Shown: one piece after another, positions 42,300 through 53,392 of the stretch
How the letters are laid out: the number at the start of each line of letters is the position of its first letter
Position numbering within the stretch: the stretch's first letter is position 1
Source: Eutreptiella sp. 'Long Island Sound 2002'
Lineage: Eukaryota > Euglenozoa > Euglenophyceae > Eutreptiales > Eutreptiaceae
DNA: 64,000 nt
Direction of reading: 5' to 3'
Assembly (NCBI GenBank): GCA_964036045.1
Contig: OZ038392.1
Span: 36,593,330-36,657,329, forward strand
Notes under the pieces: model-generated
Databases searched by the model: none
The model's input: the letters and a program-made list of their open reading frames with translations, nothing else
What the model was told of the DNA's origin: nothing
Position numbers and translations under genes: made by a program

Positions 42300-42479
42300 T
42301 GGCAAGGGGACCCGACGCCAAACACGCACGCGAGCTGCTACGAAGCCTCACCGCACGGTCACACTGTGTTGTCTGGCGATGAGGATTCAAGTGTGGAGGC
42401 GGACCGTTCTTCATCCCCTTCTTCATCCTCTTCTTCATCCTCTTCTTCATCCCCTTCCGGCCCACACTCTGAGTGATGA
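42300..42479 (+). CDS. Model B, candidate last exon with Ser tail
   Basis: In phase 0 after CTGAACTCCACGGAG the frame reads WQGDPTPNTHASCYEASPHG, HTVLSGDEDSSVEADRS and then a run of Ser with Pro, ending PSGPHSE at TGA 42,477-42,479. It fits the phase 0 exit at 41,797. The acidic residues before a Ser run recall CK2-type sites. The Ser run is encoded by TCTTCTTCATCC repeats. If this exon is the end, model B stops here; if it is skipped, no phase-compatible join from 41,797 to 42,971 was found. Confidence 0.5.
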
Positions 42480-42721
42480 AGTTCCCTTTCTGTGACAAGC
42501 AATCGTTATGGGGGATAGGGGGCCAGCATATGTATATCACCCACGCCCCCACGCCCCCAACATAGGGACACAACCAAAACGCGTTCAGACCCATAGAGGG
42601 TCAGAATGTGCAAGGGCGAGAGGCTAATAGGAGCCACCAAGGGCAAATGAACCAACACCATGGCCTCGTGTCAACCCCCCCCTCCAAATGGGTGTGGTTG
42701 TGCCGTGGCTGTGGTTGTGGT

Positions 42722-42862
42722 TGTGGTTGTGCTTTTGTCTTTGCTTGTTCGTTTGTGTTTGTGTTTGTGTTTGTGTTTGTGTTTATGTTGATGTTTGTAT
42801 TTGTGTTTGTGTTTGTGTTTGTGGCTGTAGTTGTAGTTGTGGTTGTGGTGGCGTCTGTGTGT
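42722..42862. repeat. (GTTTGT)n hexanucleotide repeat
   Basis: GTTTGTGTTTGTGTTTGTG and variants (TTTATG, TTGATG) run for about 110 bases, preceded and followed by GGTTGTGGTTGTG. It keeps all frames open and adds a spurious N-terminal extension to the model C exon. Confidence 0.9.
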
Positions 42863-42970
42863 GTATGTGTCTGTGTTGTCACACTCGCCCTGTGCCCTTC
42901 CCTCTGCCCTTTCCACCCGCATTTCCGGGCCCAGCCCCCTGCTCCTTTGCCTCTTCCCACCCCCACGCAG

Positions 42971-44450
42971 ACCGCTGGCCAGCACCACCGCTCCCGCAGT
43001 GTCCCCGGCCTCCTCCGCCTCCGCCCCCGCATTCGACAGCTTCTTGCCCGAAAGCCCGAAGGCCCTGTCCCGCCCGGAGTCTGCGCGGCCCGACAAGCCC
43101 CGGGCCACGCCCCCGGGCCGTGGCCCCGACCTCCCGGGCAAGGGCCTCTACATGCACCGCTCGGCCGGCGCCCCGCCGCCCCTCACCACCGCTGTGCTGA
43201 GCACGGCGTTCCCGCCGACCAGCAGCCCCAGCGCCGCCCTCACCTCCCCCACCTTCGCGCTGCTCCCGCCCGCCCCCTCGACCCCTCCCACCCCCAAGTC
43301 CAGCCTGCTGCCCCCCGGCGCCCCGGCCACGCCCACCTCCCCGGCCACCCCCGTCTCCGCCCCCGCCAGCACCATCCTCCCGCCGTCCCCGACCTCCGCC
43401 CGCCAGCCCTCCCTGACCCTCCCCCCGAACTCCCCTGCGCACATGCCGCCGCACCCGCCGACCCCCAACGTGCTGTCGGCCCTGCCCGCCACCGTGTGCA
43501 GCCCCACCAGCGCCCCCTCCCCCACCACCGCCATCCCGGGCTTCACCAGCGCCACCCCCAACCCCATCTCCGCCTTCGCCGCCCCCGAGCGCCCCCAGTC
43601 CGCGTACAGCGGCCCCGGCAGCCCCGCGGCCCGCCCCGCCTCCGCCGCGCGCGCCTTCTTCGCGTCGCCGAGCCCCCGGCCCACGCCCCTCACTTCCGCC
43701 CCCGCGGCCGCCGACGCTCCTCGGGGCCCTACAAGCCCCGCTGCCGCGCCCGCCCCCGCGGGCGGCCCCGCCCCCCCCAGCAACGGCCCAGCGGCCGTGC
43801 CCTCCCCCACCGCCTCCGCGGGCGGCATCCCCGGCTTCGCGAGCCTCACCCCCAACCCCATCTCCGGCTACACGATGGAGGCCCTGCCGGAGGCCCCCGG
43901 ACCGGCCGCTGCCGGGGCCCCGGCCCCGGCCTCCCTGACCACGTCCGGCGGGATCCTGGGCTTCGCCGCGGGCGCCAGCCCCATCCCCCGCTTCACCGTC
44001 CCCGAGCCCCCTCTCGCTGCCGCCCCAACGAGCAGCCAGCGGCCCGCCTCCGGCGGCCCACGCCTCCTGGGCACCAGCAGCGCCGCCGCCGGCACGGCAT
44101 CGCTGACCACTGCGGCCTTCGGCCTCCGCGGCTCCGGCAGCACCGGCCCCGGCCCCATGTCCGAGGCCTCTCGGGCGCCCGCCCGCGGCGCTGCCGGGGG
44201 CCCGGGGGGGGGCGCGGGCCTCCCCTCCGCCGCCGGGATCCCGGGGTTCTCCGGTCCCCCCGCGAGCACCGTGTCCGCCGTCGTGCCGAAGGCCTCCGGG
44301 CGCGTGCGCGACGCGCCGCTGAACGGCGTGGCCCGCAAGCGCGAGCCCATGGGGTCGCTGATGTCCGCGCTGAGCCACACGGGGGCCCCAAGTCAAAATG
44401 GGTCGGTGATCACCCCAGCCCCGCTGGGGCTGGCCTCGGGTGCCCTGCAG
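42971..44450 (+). CDS. Model C, large exon: Pro/Ala/Ser-rich protein
   Basis: The exon starts after CCCACCCCCACGCAG (phase 2 entry) and ends ALQ before GTGTGAGG (phase 0). Its 493 codons almost all end in G or C. Recognisable pieces are SFLPESPKALSRPESARP, AIPGFTSATPNPISAF, PERPQSAYSG, GIPGFASLTPNPISGYTMEA, GILGFAAGASPIPRFTVPE and GIPGFSGPPASTVSAV. The four GI[PL]GF modules are spaced about 85 to 120 residues apart and two share TPNPIS. RPESA, RPQSA, RPASA and RPASG recur. The protein is probably intrinsically disordered. No family is recognised. A frame in another register (690 codons, Arg/Pro) and an antisense frame are also open because of the base composition. Confidence 0.7.
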
Positions 44451-46868
44451 GTGTGAGGCAATGGGGTCTTCCACTGCCCACGTGTGCGAGGGCAGTGGAA
44501 CATACAACCAAGGGTCCCTTTCGGACCATTTTCCGACCGTGGGAGTTTGTCTCCCCACTCCATCCGGGGGTTTGCATCCCCCCCTCCCCCCCAGAGTTCC
44601 ACTTAACACCTCACAACCCCCGCAACAACCCGCACAACCCCCAGTGCGCCAACTACTGGGATCCGCTGACGCGGAAATGACACCACAAGGAACACAGGCC
44701 GCAGCGGCCGTCAGAAAGCGTTGACCCGACGCAGCACGCGAAGGGACGAACGGTTGACCGTCCAGGGCCTCGTAAAGAAACTGCTACCCGACGGAATGTC
44801 ACACACGTTCCAGACCCCCCCCCCCCCCCCAAAACCGCCCCCCCCCCTTAAGTGATTGGGCCAAATTTTGCCCCGGGCAGTTTTCCACGGCATCGGCTGT
44901 GTGGCCACTTGTGCCCCGTGGATGCTGCCATCCCTTTGGGGGGATGCCATTGCGTGCCATGACTAAAGCTGCGGTCTGTTTGCCTTTACAAATGCCCGAA
45001 ATAGACTTGGGAACGCCCATTCATTGTGCAACGCGGGATGGCGCCTCGTGGCTCTGGGGTAACTGTATTTCTGGGCTGGCCCAAAAATTGCCCTCCATTA
45101 CTTCGGGACCCGTGGGGGGGGGGGGGCTAGGGGGGGGGGGACCCACCCAACCACACCCCTCAGACACGCCCCCCCCCCTCTTAAGTGGAACTCTGCCCCC
45201 TCCCCCCCCCCCCCCGCCGCTTCCCTCCGAGCCAGTAAGCGGTAATGCCAGTGGTGCGTGGTGCCTCTGACCCCATCAAAGGATGTGGAGCGGCGTGGTC
45301 CCCCATAAGACCTTCCGGATGGGGGCTGTACGCACGCAGACAAGGGGCCAGAAAGCGCACGTGCAGTGGGTCGTCGCTCCCTCTTTCCCCACTCCCTTTT
45401 GAAGATATGCGCGTTTGTGTGGGCGCCATCCAATCCCTCTTGGGAGGGGGCGGTGTTAGACAGGGTAAGTCTACCAAAGGCTCCACCAACGCCTTCGCTT
45501 AGCTCACCTTACTTAGCCCCCCCCCCCCCCCGCCCTCGCCACCGAGAAGTAGAAAACAAGCATTTTGCACACGACCAGGCCGCCGTGTGTGTTGCGATGG
45601 GAGCGGTGATTGTGAGCCTCCCAGGCACCGCCCGGGTCGTGACCCACAGTGATGCCCCTGTGTGTTTGGATGTGCAGAAGAAATTTTGTGTGCGCGAATC
45701 GTTTTCAGATTCGCGTTGCCCGTCCTGACAACAGGGGACTGGGGCTGTGTGGAGGTCCAGCAGAGCGCACAGCTGGTCAGGGCTATGCACACCTGACAGT
45801 GCCTGCACTCGTGGGCAGGGGGTTGTGGGGCGGAGGTAACGGCGCTGCGGGTTCCAAGAGACAATTTTGCAATCGTGTCTCCCCATAATCGTACGGCACC
45901 CAGAAGGTTGCAGAATCCCCAGCCCCACCCCCACCGCCCCCCGAAGTATGTAACAAGCGGTTTGTAAATGACACGGATGCTGCGTGGGATACAAACGCAT
46001 CGGGGCAGTCACTTGTGAGGCCCGCCAGCAAGCGCTCGTGCGTATCTCACTAGAAAGTGTGGTGCGGCATGGGTATGCGACCCACGTCCTTTCGGGGCGG
46101 TTTAAGAAAATGTGCCGGTTGGTACTTTCGGATGTGCGCAATTGTCCAAGTTTTGGAGAGGAAATGGTCTTCGTTGTTTGCCCCCAGGAGGCGGGAAACG
46201 GGCGCGGGGGCGGGGGAGTGTCGTGCCAGGCGCCCTTGCGAACTGCGCCACGCGCCTCGCCAGTGATGGTACACAGCACTACTTGGGCGAGGTTGAATCG
46301 GCGGCGCCACCCTTGAAGTGTGGGATGGCGCCCTTCGACGCAGTTTATGGTTCTGTTTGTGGTTGTGGCTGTTCACCTCCGCCCCAGGACCCCCCCCCTC
46401 CCGCACGCGCGCCTAAGTGCAGTCATGGAAGTGTCCGCTTTGCCCGTTGTGACCCCATGCCGTGGGTATGCGTGTCGGGCCCGGAGGCCTGTGTGTAACT
46501 CAGCTTCGTGGCCGACACTCGCACTGCCACAGACGTGCAGTAAGTTGTTGGGGCGTCAAGAAGTCGCATGGAGTGCCCGTGCAACAGCCCTACAGACTGA
46601 GTGGTGGCGGTCCCAGGGTCGGGATGTGTTGTGCGTGCCAGGACCCTTGTGCTGCTGCTGGACTGGTCGTTGGTATTAGAACGGCCGACAACCAGAGGAG
46701 GACCCCCCCCCCCCCCCCCAGACCAAAGGGACCATCGTCGGAAAAAACAAAATTTACCGTTGGGAGAATCTTGTGGGGTTTTTGGTTCACAAATTTTCGG
46801 GTCCCAGACCCCCCTCCCCCCGCCCTCCTCTCTTCTAATCCATCCTTGCACCGTCTCCCTCTCTACAG
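44451..46868 (+). other. Putative intron of model C, G/C runs
   Basis: Contains poly-C/G runs (44,816-44,847, 45,113-45,140, 45,518-45,532), CGTTGACCCGACGCAGC and AAGGGACGAACGGTTGACCG, which recur at about 47,458-47,500, and the GGTCCCAGACC repeat copy ending just before the acceptor. No coding stretch is supported. Confidence 0.5.
46670..46845 (+). repeat. GGTCCCAGACC repeat family, copy 2, at a splice acceptor
   Basis: AACGGCCGACAACCAGAGG, poly-C, GACCAAAGGGACCATCG, TTTTTGGTTCACAAATTTTC, GGTCCCAGACCCCCC and CCTCCTCTCTTCTAATCC. It ends about 24 bases before the acceptor of the 46,869 exon and appears to supply part of the pyrimidine tract and a CTAAT branch-point-like word. Confidence 0.65.
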
Positions 46869-47063
46869 TTTCTGGGGGGCAGCGCAAAAGGCAACAGCGC
46901 AAGCTCAAGTGTCACTGCGGGTTTGGAGACCAACATTGCGCGTGCGGATGGCCTCTCAGTCCCTGGCGGCAGTACTGGCTCTGAGCCTGCATCTCCTCCT
47001 GAGCAGCGCCCTCCCGTCAACGCCACATCGGCGCACACACGGAGCACGATCATGTTTTCGCAG
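46869..47063 (+). CDS. Model C, exon 2
   Basis: The exon follows the strong acceptor CCGTCTCCCTCTCTACAG. It reads FLGGSAKGNSASSSVTAGLE, TNIARADGLSVPGGSTGSEP, ASPPEQRPPVNATSAHTRST and IMFSQ, exactly 65 codons, ending before GTGTGAC. Entry and exit are phase 0 and agree with 44,450 and 47,684. It is Ser/Pro-rich without a fold signature. Confidence 0.68.
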
Positions 47064-47683
47064 GTGTGACTTTGGTTGATTGAGGTTGAGACCGAGGGCA
47101 ATCCCGTGGATGATAGGCCACATCCCCTCCGTGGTAAACCTGGGGACAGTCCAGTTGATGTCATGAGCCTGCCTTGAGCTGTGGCACAAGGAGGCGGGGG
47201 GCACCTGGGCTTCACGCACACAGAAACGCATCGAGGCAGATTGTGGACGGCCTGAGGATGGAGGGGTCTGGACAGCAAAAACAGTCAAACGAGCCCCGCA
47301 ACAACCAACACAACTCCCATACGCCAACCACTGGGCACCGCTGGCGCACAAACGGCACAGCATCCCACACCCAGCACGGCCCCAGCACACCAACAACTGG
47401 GCTCCGCGAACGCGGAAACGACACCAGCAGGAGCACCGGCCGCAGCGGCCGACAGAAAGCAGCGACCCGACGCAACATGCGAAGGGACGAACGGGTGACT
47501 GTCCAGGGCCCCGTAGAGAAGCAACAACCCGACGGAATGTCACGCAGGGGGGGGGGGGTACGAACCCATGGAGCCCACAACGAAAGGGGGGGGGGGGAAG
47601 GTCCTCAGGATTGGCATTGTTGACAGCCACTCTCCCAGGCTGACCAGATCACAGCCACGGTGCACCCTCATTTCATTCGTTAG

Positions 47684-48207
47684 GACACCCGCAAAACCTT
47701 CGACAGGCCGCTGTCGTGGTCTGCCCTCAATAATGCCCCTGCGGCGCGGGCCGTGCCCGCCAGCACAGCCCGGCCCGACAGCTCCAGCGTCCTGCCGACC
47801 CCACAAACCAATGCCCCTGCGGCGCAGGCGGCGCCCGCCAGCGCTGCCCGGCCCGACAGCTCCAGCGTCCTGCCGACCCCACAAACCAATGCCCCTGCGG
47901 CGAGGGCCGCGCCCGCCAGCGCTGCCCGACCCGAGAGCGCCGGCAATCCGAAGGGCCCAGCAAGTGCGAGCAGCCCCGAGGGGCGGGCAGTGATCTCCGG
48001 GACAGCAGAGGTCAGTGGCCCCGTGGGCCGGGACGCCGCCTCACAGCCCGTCGGCGTCTCCAGCATCTCAGACCGACTCAGGGCACAGCGGTTTTCGCTG
48101 TCATCGGAGGGGGTCATGCCCCCGACCGCGACGAAGCCCTCGTACTCCGACTCTTACGTCGTCAAGAAGCGGAAGAAGGTCACGTTTGCCGACCAGCGGT
48201 CCGCGAG
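47684..48207 (+). CDS. Model C, exon 3: 26-residue repeats and PP1-docking-like motif
   Basis: After CATTTCATTCGTTAG (phase 0) it reads DTRKTFDRPLSWSALNNAPA, then a 78-bp (26-residue) repeat in three copies starting at 47,732, 47,810 and 47,888, each with APAxAxPASxARPxS and the first two with SSSVLPTPQT. Later come ISDRLRAQRFSLSSEGVMPP and SYSDSYVVKKRKKVTFAD. It leaves AG before GTATTGC (phase 2). KKVTFAD (48,176-48,193) fits the RVxF docking motif for protein phosphatase 1, seen as RVSFAD in PP1 glycogen-targeting subunits. KKRKK next to it could act as a nuclear localisation signal. No carbohydrate-binding domain follows. Confidence 0.7.
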
Positions 48208-49753
48208 GTATTGCAGTCCCCCCGCGGGCGCGGCCTGGGGCGGTCCGGGAGGAGGTCCCTGCCCGCAGTTCCGTGGTCGTCTGTGGAGAAGGGGCAGGGG
48301 CAGCGCACGGAGGCGGGGGAGGCCCTGCGGCCACGGGCTGTTCGTGAGGAAAGAGGGGCCGCCGGCGGTTTGGGGCCGTAGGATGCGGTCCGCCGGTCGA
48401 TGCTTCACCGACGCCGCTTTGCCCCGCCGCGGCTGTCGGTCGGCCGGCCCCGGTCGATGCGGAGGCGCACCGGTGCGCGGCCCCGTTTTCTCAGTAGGAA
48501 GCGCCCCCGTGCGGCTGCAGGGGCACTGTGCACGTCGCGTGCGGACCCCAAGGCCCGCAACCGGAGGGACGTGGAGCGGACAAAGACGGTGGAAAGCCAA
48601 ACCCATCGACACACACCAACGCCAAGGGGCAGCCGAAAGAATCGGGGGACGACGGAACAGGAAGGCACCGGGTCCTGGAACGAGCGGGGGGGCAGACCAG
48701 AACACCCAAGAGGCTGACTGACACCGGCAGCGCCCAAGGGAACTGCACTCGAAGCCAAAGCACCACCCCACAGGGCGCCCCGGTGTGGGGGTCACCTGCT
48801 GCCTTGGTACTGTAAAGGGACCTGGTCGGGTGTTGGACAAGGACTGCGGTGTGCAGGGCACTGGAGGCCAAGGCGGCGGGTGTTTCGACGCTTGGAGGCC
48901 AGGGCTGCTGTACGGCTGCCCCATCCATCCCCCCAAACCCCCGTCCGGGACAACTGCTGGGGCCCGTTCGCCAGTGTTCCTTAGAAAGCCGACCCCTGCC
49001 CCTCCAGACTCACCACATTCACATCCTGCGAGAGGTCGCAACGGAGGACAAGGAAAGGAGGCTGAATAAGACATGCGCAGATAGGCCTCACCTCACGCTA
49101 TGGACTGCCCATTGGCATACAGATTTGTTATCAAAGCGCTCCACTGTGTTGCACATCTGAAGTCGCTGTTTCTGCGGTTTGTGCATCCTGGTAGCACTCC
49201 ACTCCATAGTCTGTGTGCAGTCTGTTCATGCTGTTCTCCAGGTCTCGGTACAAAGGCGAGGACACCCCTCCCTTGCATCCTGCTCTGCGCACTGACAACA
49301 AAAAGGTAAAGCCCAAGACAATCTTGAAGAAGACATATGCACAAACCACAGGTCCCTGCTGGACTGTGGGACTGGGGCATGGTGGTTGAGGACAGGGATG
49401 ATATGGGCATCGATGGTCAGTCCAGTCCCCCCCCCCCCCGCATCAGTGAGGAGCCCCCATCCGCTTGTTGAAGGGGGGTATTCTAGGAATACACTAAAAA
49501 CACAAAACACCTTTTTCGTGGGCTCGTGGGCTCATGAGGCCTAGGCATGTGGACCCACTGGAGGCTGTGGTCTGGGGGTCTGGCATCAGGGCAGAGGGGA
49601 CAGAGTGTGAGAGTTGTACACCAACCACACTGAGCATTCCTTTGGGCGTCACTTCATTACAGAGACGAAACAGACTGGCAGTTAGGCATGACAGAGGGAT
49701 GTTTACACATGTCTTGTATCCAAGGTTTTGCTCTTCTCAGGGGCCATTTGTTA

Positions 49754-49819
49754 GGGGGTAACAGCCGGCCCATTCCGGGCAATCCTGCAGTAAAAGTAGC
49801 GCGCGGCGCATACTCCCCC
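49754..49819. mobile_element. Short Harbinger-like terminus pair (66 bp)
   Basis: GGGGGTAACAGCCGGCCC at the left and GCGCGCGGCGCATACTCCCCC at the right, with CATTCCGGGCAATCCTGCAG and GTAAAAGTAGCGCG inside. The inner words match 26,805-26,850. It looks like an element reduced to its ends. No duplication of flanks was seen. Confidence 0.5.
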
Positions 49820-49830
49820 TGGGGCAGAGA

Positions 49831-50060
49831 GTAGGCAAGACAGGGACCGTGGGACAGGGATTGTGCATGCCAGGGACATCAGGACAGGGATTGGGCATGC
49901 CAGGGACATCAGGACAGGGATTGGGCATGCCAGGGACATCAGGACAGGGATTGCGGATGACGGGGACCATAGGACAGTGATTGGGCATGACAGGAGACTA
50001 TGGGACAGGGATGGGCATAATTGGGACCGAGGGACAAGCACTGGGCATGCCTTGGCCCCT
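49831..50060. repeat. 30-bp minisatellite
   Basis: GGACAGGGATTGGGCATGCC followed by AGGGACATCA repeats at exactly 30 bases from 49,851, most regular in the first four units and more diverged after 49,960. Thirty bases keeps frames open and yields NPCPDVPGMP-type peptides on the minus strand. It is not a CRISPR array, since there are no unique spacers. Confidence 0.9.
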
Positions 50061-50689
50061 GGGACATGGTTCTGCCTTTTCAGATCAGGCGTGTCAGGCA
50101 CTGCCAGAAACAAATTTCCCCCATGTGGTTCCCGGCTCAGCCCACCCGACGACCGCCCCCCATCCTCCCCCTCAGGGTCAGTAGATCACCACAAGTGTGC
50201 CAGACGCTGCCCCAAGGAATGCACAAGTCGCCTCAGTTGGGAACAATGGTGCACATTCCGGATGGCACTGTCAACACATTCGTCCATGAAGAATGGTTGG
50301 GGTTTGCAACCTGACAGGCAGCGCAAGTAGTATGGGGTAGTGTCAATAGATTCCTGTAATGTTTCAAGCCCCACACAAACCTTCACACCTCTCTTCCGCC
50401 ATTAGGGTGGTCACCCCACACATAATAGTTGCAACCATGGGGACCCCCCCCCCCTCCTCCCAACAGCACAGAACCTACCTCTTCAGGGGCGCCAAAGGGA
50501 CATGGTCTACGGGGTGGGTGCCTGCCGGCAAACCGAGTCAATTGGTTTGCACCCCACAAGGCACCCTGTGAAGCAGCCCCATGCAGGGGACCACAGACGA
50601 GGAGTGTAAGCTGTGGGGCCAATGGCCCAGGAGATCTTTGTAAGGGGGACGCGGGGGCAGGCGGAATAAGGGGAAGGTTCACCGCACCC

Positions 50690-50870
50690 GCCACCACAGC
50701 GGTGGTGAGCACCCACTGTCTTGGGAACGACTTGTGTGAAGCATGGCACGGGCGTGGGAGGGACCACAAGGGCCCGAAGCAGCAACTGTGAGCAGAGGGA
50801 CAACTGTCCCACTCTCCCCCAGTAAAAGGCTTTTGGCCAGTGGCTTGGAGCAATCAATGTAAACAATTTA
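50690..50870. repeat. Dispersed repeat, copy 2 (partner at 8,746-8,910)
   Basis: GGTGGTGAGCACCC, CTTGTGTGAAGCATGG, CAACTGTCCCACTCTC and AGTGGCTTGGAGCAATCAATG appear in the same order as in copy 1. About 25 bases of AGGGACCACAAGGGCCC are inserted relative to it. Confidence 0.65.
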
Positions 50871-52373
50871 ATTCTACAATCTTAAACCAGTGCATCAGAC
50901 TGCCACTTTATAAAGGCTCTGTTACAAGAGCCCCTTTCCATGAGCCCCCCCCCCCCTGCCTGGGGTAAGGGGGCTTCAACGACCCCCCCCCCTTCGCCAC
51001 AAACCTTTTCCCACCTCCCCAGTCCTTACAAGACCCATGGGGCTTGCAGTTGGCATGCCAAATTCAATGAGTTTGGGGTGGGTGGGTGGGTGGGGGGGGG
51101 GGGGGGTAGGGGTCAGCGGCAGTGAACTGGCTGCGTGATCCACATTGTACATCGCAGGACACTGTTCTGTTTTCCTGTTGCTCCTGCAATGTCGTCAATT
51201 GATGTGGACAGTGATTCAGAAAGGAGGACAACCCTTTTTTGTGTACCATCCTGTAGGCCAGGATGTGGCGCATTTGCCTAGTAGCAGTGAAATTGGTCTG
51301 TACCAGCGTTTGAATTTGGTATTCTGTGCCTCAACGCAAGTATGTGGACCAACTCAACTACTTGCTGCATTGCTGAAATATGACATAAACGCGATGCATA
51401 TTGCCAAAATTTTTCGTCTGGTGCCTTCGGGATGAACACTCAACTTTGGGTCAACCCCTTGACTAGCCGGACTATAGTGGGCCCAGAGGCCTGAAGCAGG
51501 AGGGGGGGGGTGCCATAAAGGCGAAGAAAGTATGCCGCAAGGTACTCCTGGGTGTATGGCTCAGAAACCGGCCTGCAAAGCGGCCCGAACATAAAGAAAT
51601 CGAGGAAAATTTGCGCCATGCTATGTACCTCAAAATGATCAGCGCGTCGTGGCGATCATTTTGAGGTCTCTATGTTGGGGTACCTCGGATCCCCCACACC
51701 ATTCCACCTCCTGTGGGCCCAGCTGGGGCTCCTATCATGGGAGTCACCCCCCGGGGGGCGGGGGGGGGTCTGGAAAGTGGGCCTGAACCCCCACTCCCCG
51801 CAAACCTCCCCCCTGAATCAAGCCGCAGTGGGGTTGGGGGCAGGGAAGTGTGTGACGGCAGCACAGCACGCCCACATTCCTTGACCTGGACCTTGACCTT
51901 CAGCGCGGCACGATCCTTTTCGTGCTATTCATGGGCGTCTTTGCTCCCACTGCAGCTCATGTCTTTTGGTAGCCCTTGCTTTTTGTTTTATGTCAACGCT
52001 TTTCCAGGTACCGACGGACGTGTGCCTATCTATTGAGATGCCAAGCAAAGCTGGTCCACCAGCGGCGTAATTTCTCCGGTGACATTGCGCTGGGTGCTAT
52101 GCTTGGCCACCCTCTGCAGGGGCATGCAAACTTAGGTCTGGGCACTCGCTCATTTAGGGACGCGTACTCAATTGGCGCGCGCCTTAGTCCCCAGTTTGTA
52201 GTGAGCATTGGTTTTATCTGTGATTGCATTCCAACGTCGGAACGTCAGATGCAAGCAGCCACAGCGACATGCTGCGTCAGAGAGCGGGCGAGCAGAGATG
52301 ACCAGAGGTCATGCAGAGGCTGACTGACCATTTAGCGAAATGCATGGCACAAATGCACAACGTCAATGGACAG

Positions 52374-52463
52374 GACGGATTCGAACGTGATGAAGGTGCA
52401 AGCCAACGGGGAGGCTCTCGCACGCTCTGTCGCGAAGCTGGATCTGACGGCACCCACCCCCCG
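52374..52463 (+). CDS. Model C, exon 4
   Basis: After AACGTCAATGGACAG one base completes Arg, then TDSNVMKVQANGEALARSVA and KLDLTAPTP follow, ending with CG before GTAAAC. Entry and exit are phase 2 and entry fits 48,207 exactly, giving QRSA-R-TDSNV. The sequence is helical rather than Pro-rich. It was too short to stand out as an open frame; the phase fit and the good donor are the evidence. Confidence 0.58.
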
Positions 52464-53392
52464 GTAAACCGCAATCCCAATACGTCTGTGCTTCGCCCAC
52501 AAGCCCAACCCGCATTGCAATCCTGACTGTTGTGCCGCATTGCACCGCCTTGTGATGGTGGAGACCGTGCTATCCCCCAGTCTTGTTTTTGTGTCTATTC
52601 GTCGTCGGGCACTGGCCCCGACTGAAAGGCGTCCACGGCACCTACGGTTTGCACACATGTCACAAAACGGACATCCGGGGCGTTTTCAAGGTTCGAGCTT
52701 TGATTAGCCCCATGCGCAGCCCCACATCCGCGTGTGTATAGATTGGCAGTGGCGTGATCACGCCTTTTATTGGTGCCTCGCCTACCCGACCCCAAGGGGG
52801 GGGGGGGGCGTGCCTGCCTGTTTCAAAATGGTGGGTGCCTCCTTCTGATGTGACCCCCCACCCCTGGGGGGGGATGGGGGGGGGGCAAGAGTGGGTTGGT
52901 GGTTTTGAGGGGAAGGGCTTTATTCCTGGTGCCGAAGGCGCCGGAAAATTGTTTCCCTTATATTTTCCCTTGTGTTGGTCAATTGTTGAGTGGGTGGGTG
53001 CCTCTTAAGCTGACCCCCCCCCCGCCCCCTCGTAGGGGTAGTAGGTCAAGTGCTGTGGGTGCCTGCCAAAAGTGGGTACCTCCCCTTCTCATTCTGCCCC
53101 CCCACCCCGTTGCTGAAAAAAAAAAAGCCCTGGGGTGCTGGCGTTCCCGGGGCCTGGCAGGGCGTGACCCTGCTCAACCACGCCTCCCGTAATGCTGGCG
53201 CAATCCGCAGTCCGCACTGACCCCACAAACGCCGATTTATCCCAACCCCCCCGGTCCCCGTTTTTTTGATGTGTTGACGCAAGCAGTCCATCAAATGAAC
53301 TGTGGTTTCAGTTGCACAGCGGTGACGGGGATGACGTGGTGCGCGCGGGAACCAGGGCAAGGGGTGCGTACTCCCATGCAGAGGGTTGGTGG

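Larger units (their letters stand above)
48208..52373 (+). other. Putative 4.2-kb intron of model C
   Basis: Begins in GC-rich sequence that stays open in several frames to about 48.7 kb, then holds a MITE-like terminus pair at 49.75 kb, a 30-bp minisatellite at 49.83-50.06 kb, the dispersed repeat at 50.69-50.87 kb, poly-C tracts and unassigned sequence. Additional exons may be present in the first 500 bases. Confidence 0.45.

Noticed and set aside
42879-44609. Antisense 576-codon frame, Gly/Arg/Ala-rich
   Set aside because: It is the mirror of the model C exon. It exists because the plus-strand codons end in G or C, and it has no splice or domain support.
42608-44680. 690-codon plus-strand frame, Arg/Pro/His-rich
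   Set aside because: It is in a different register from the frame with repeated IPGF and RPxSA motifs, crosses a hexanucleotide repeat and reads past the donor at 44,451.
49831-50060. 30-bp repeats as a CRISPR array
   Set aside because: The units abut each other with no unique spacers, and the genome is eukaryotic.
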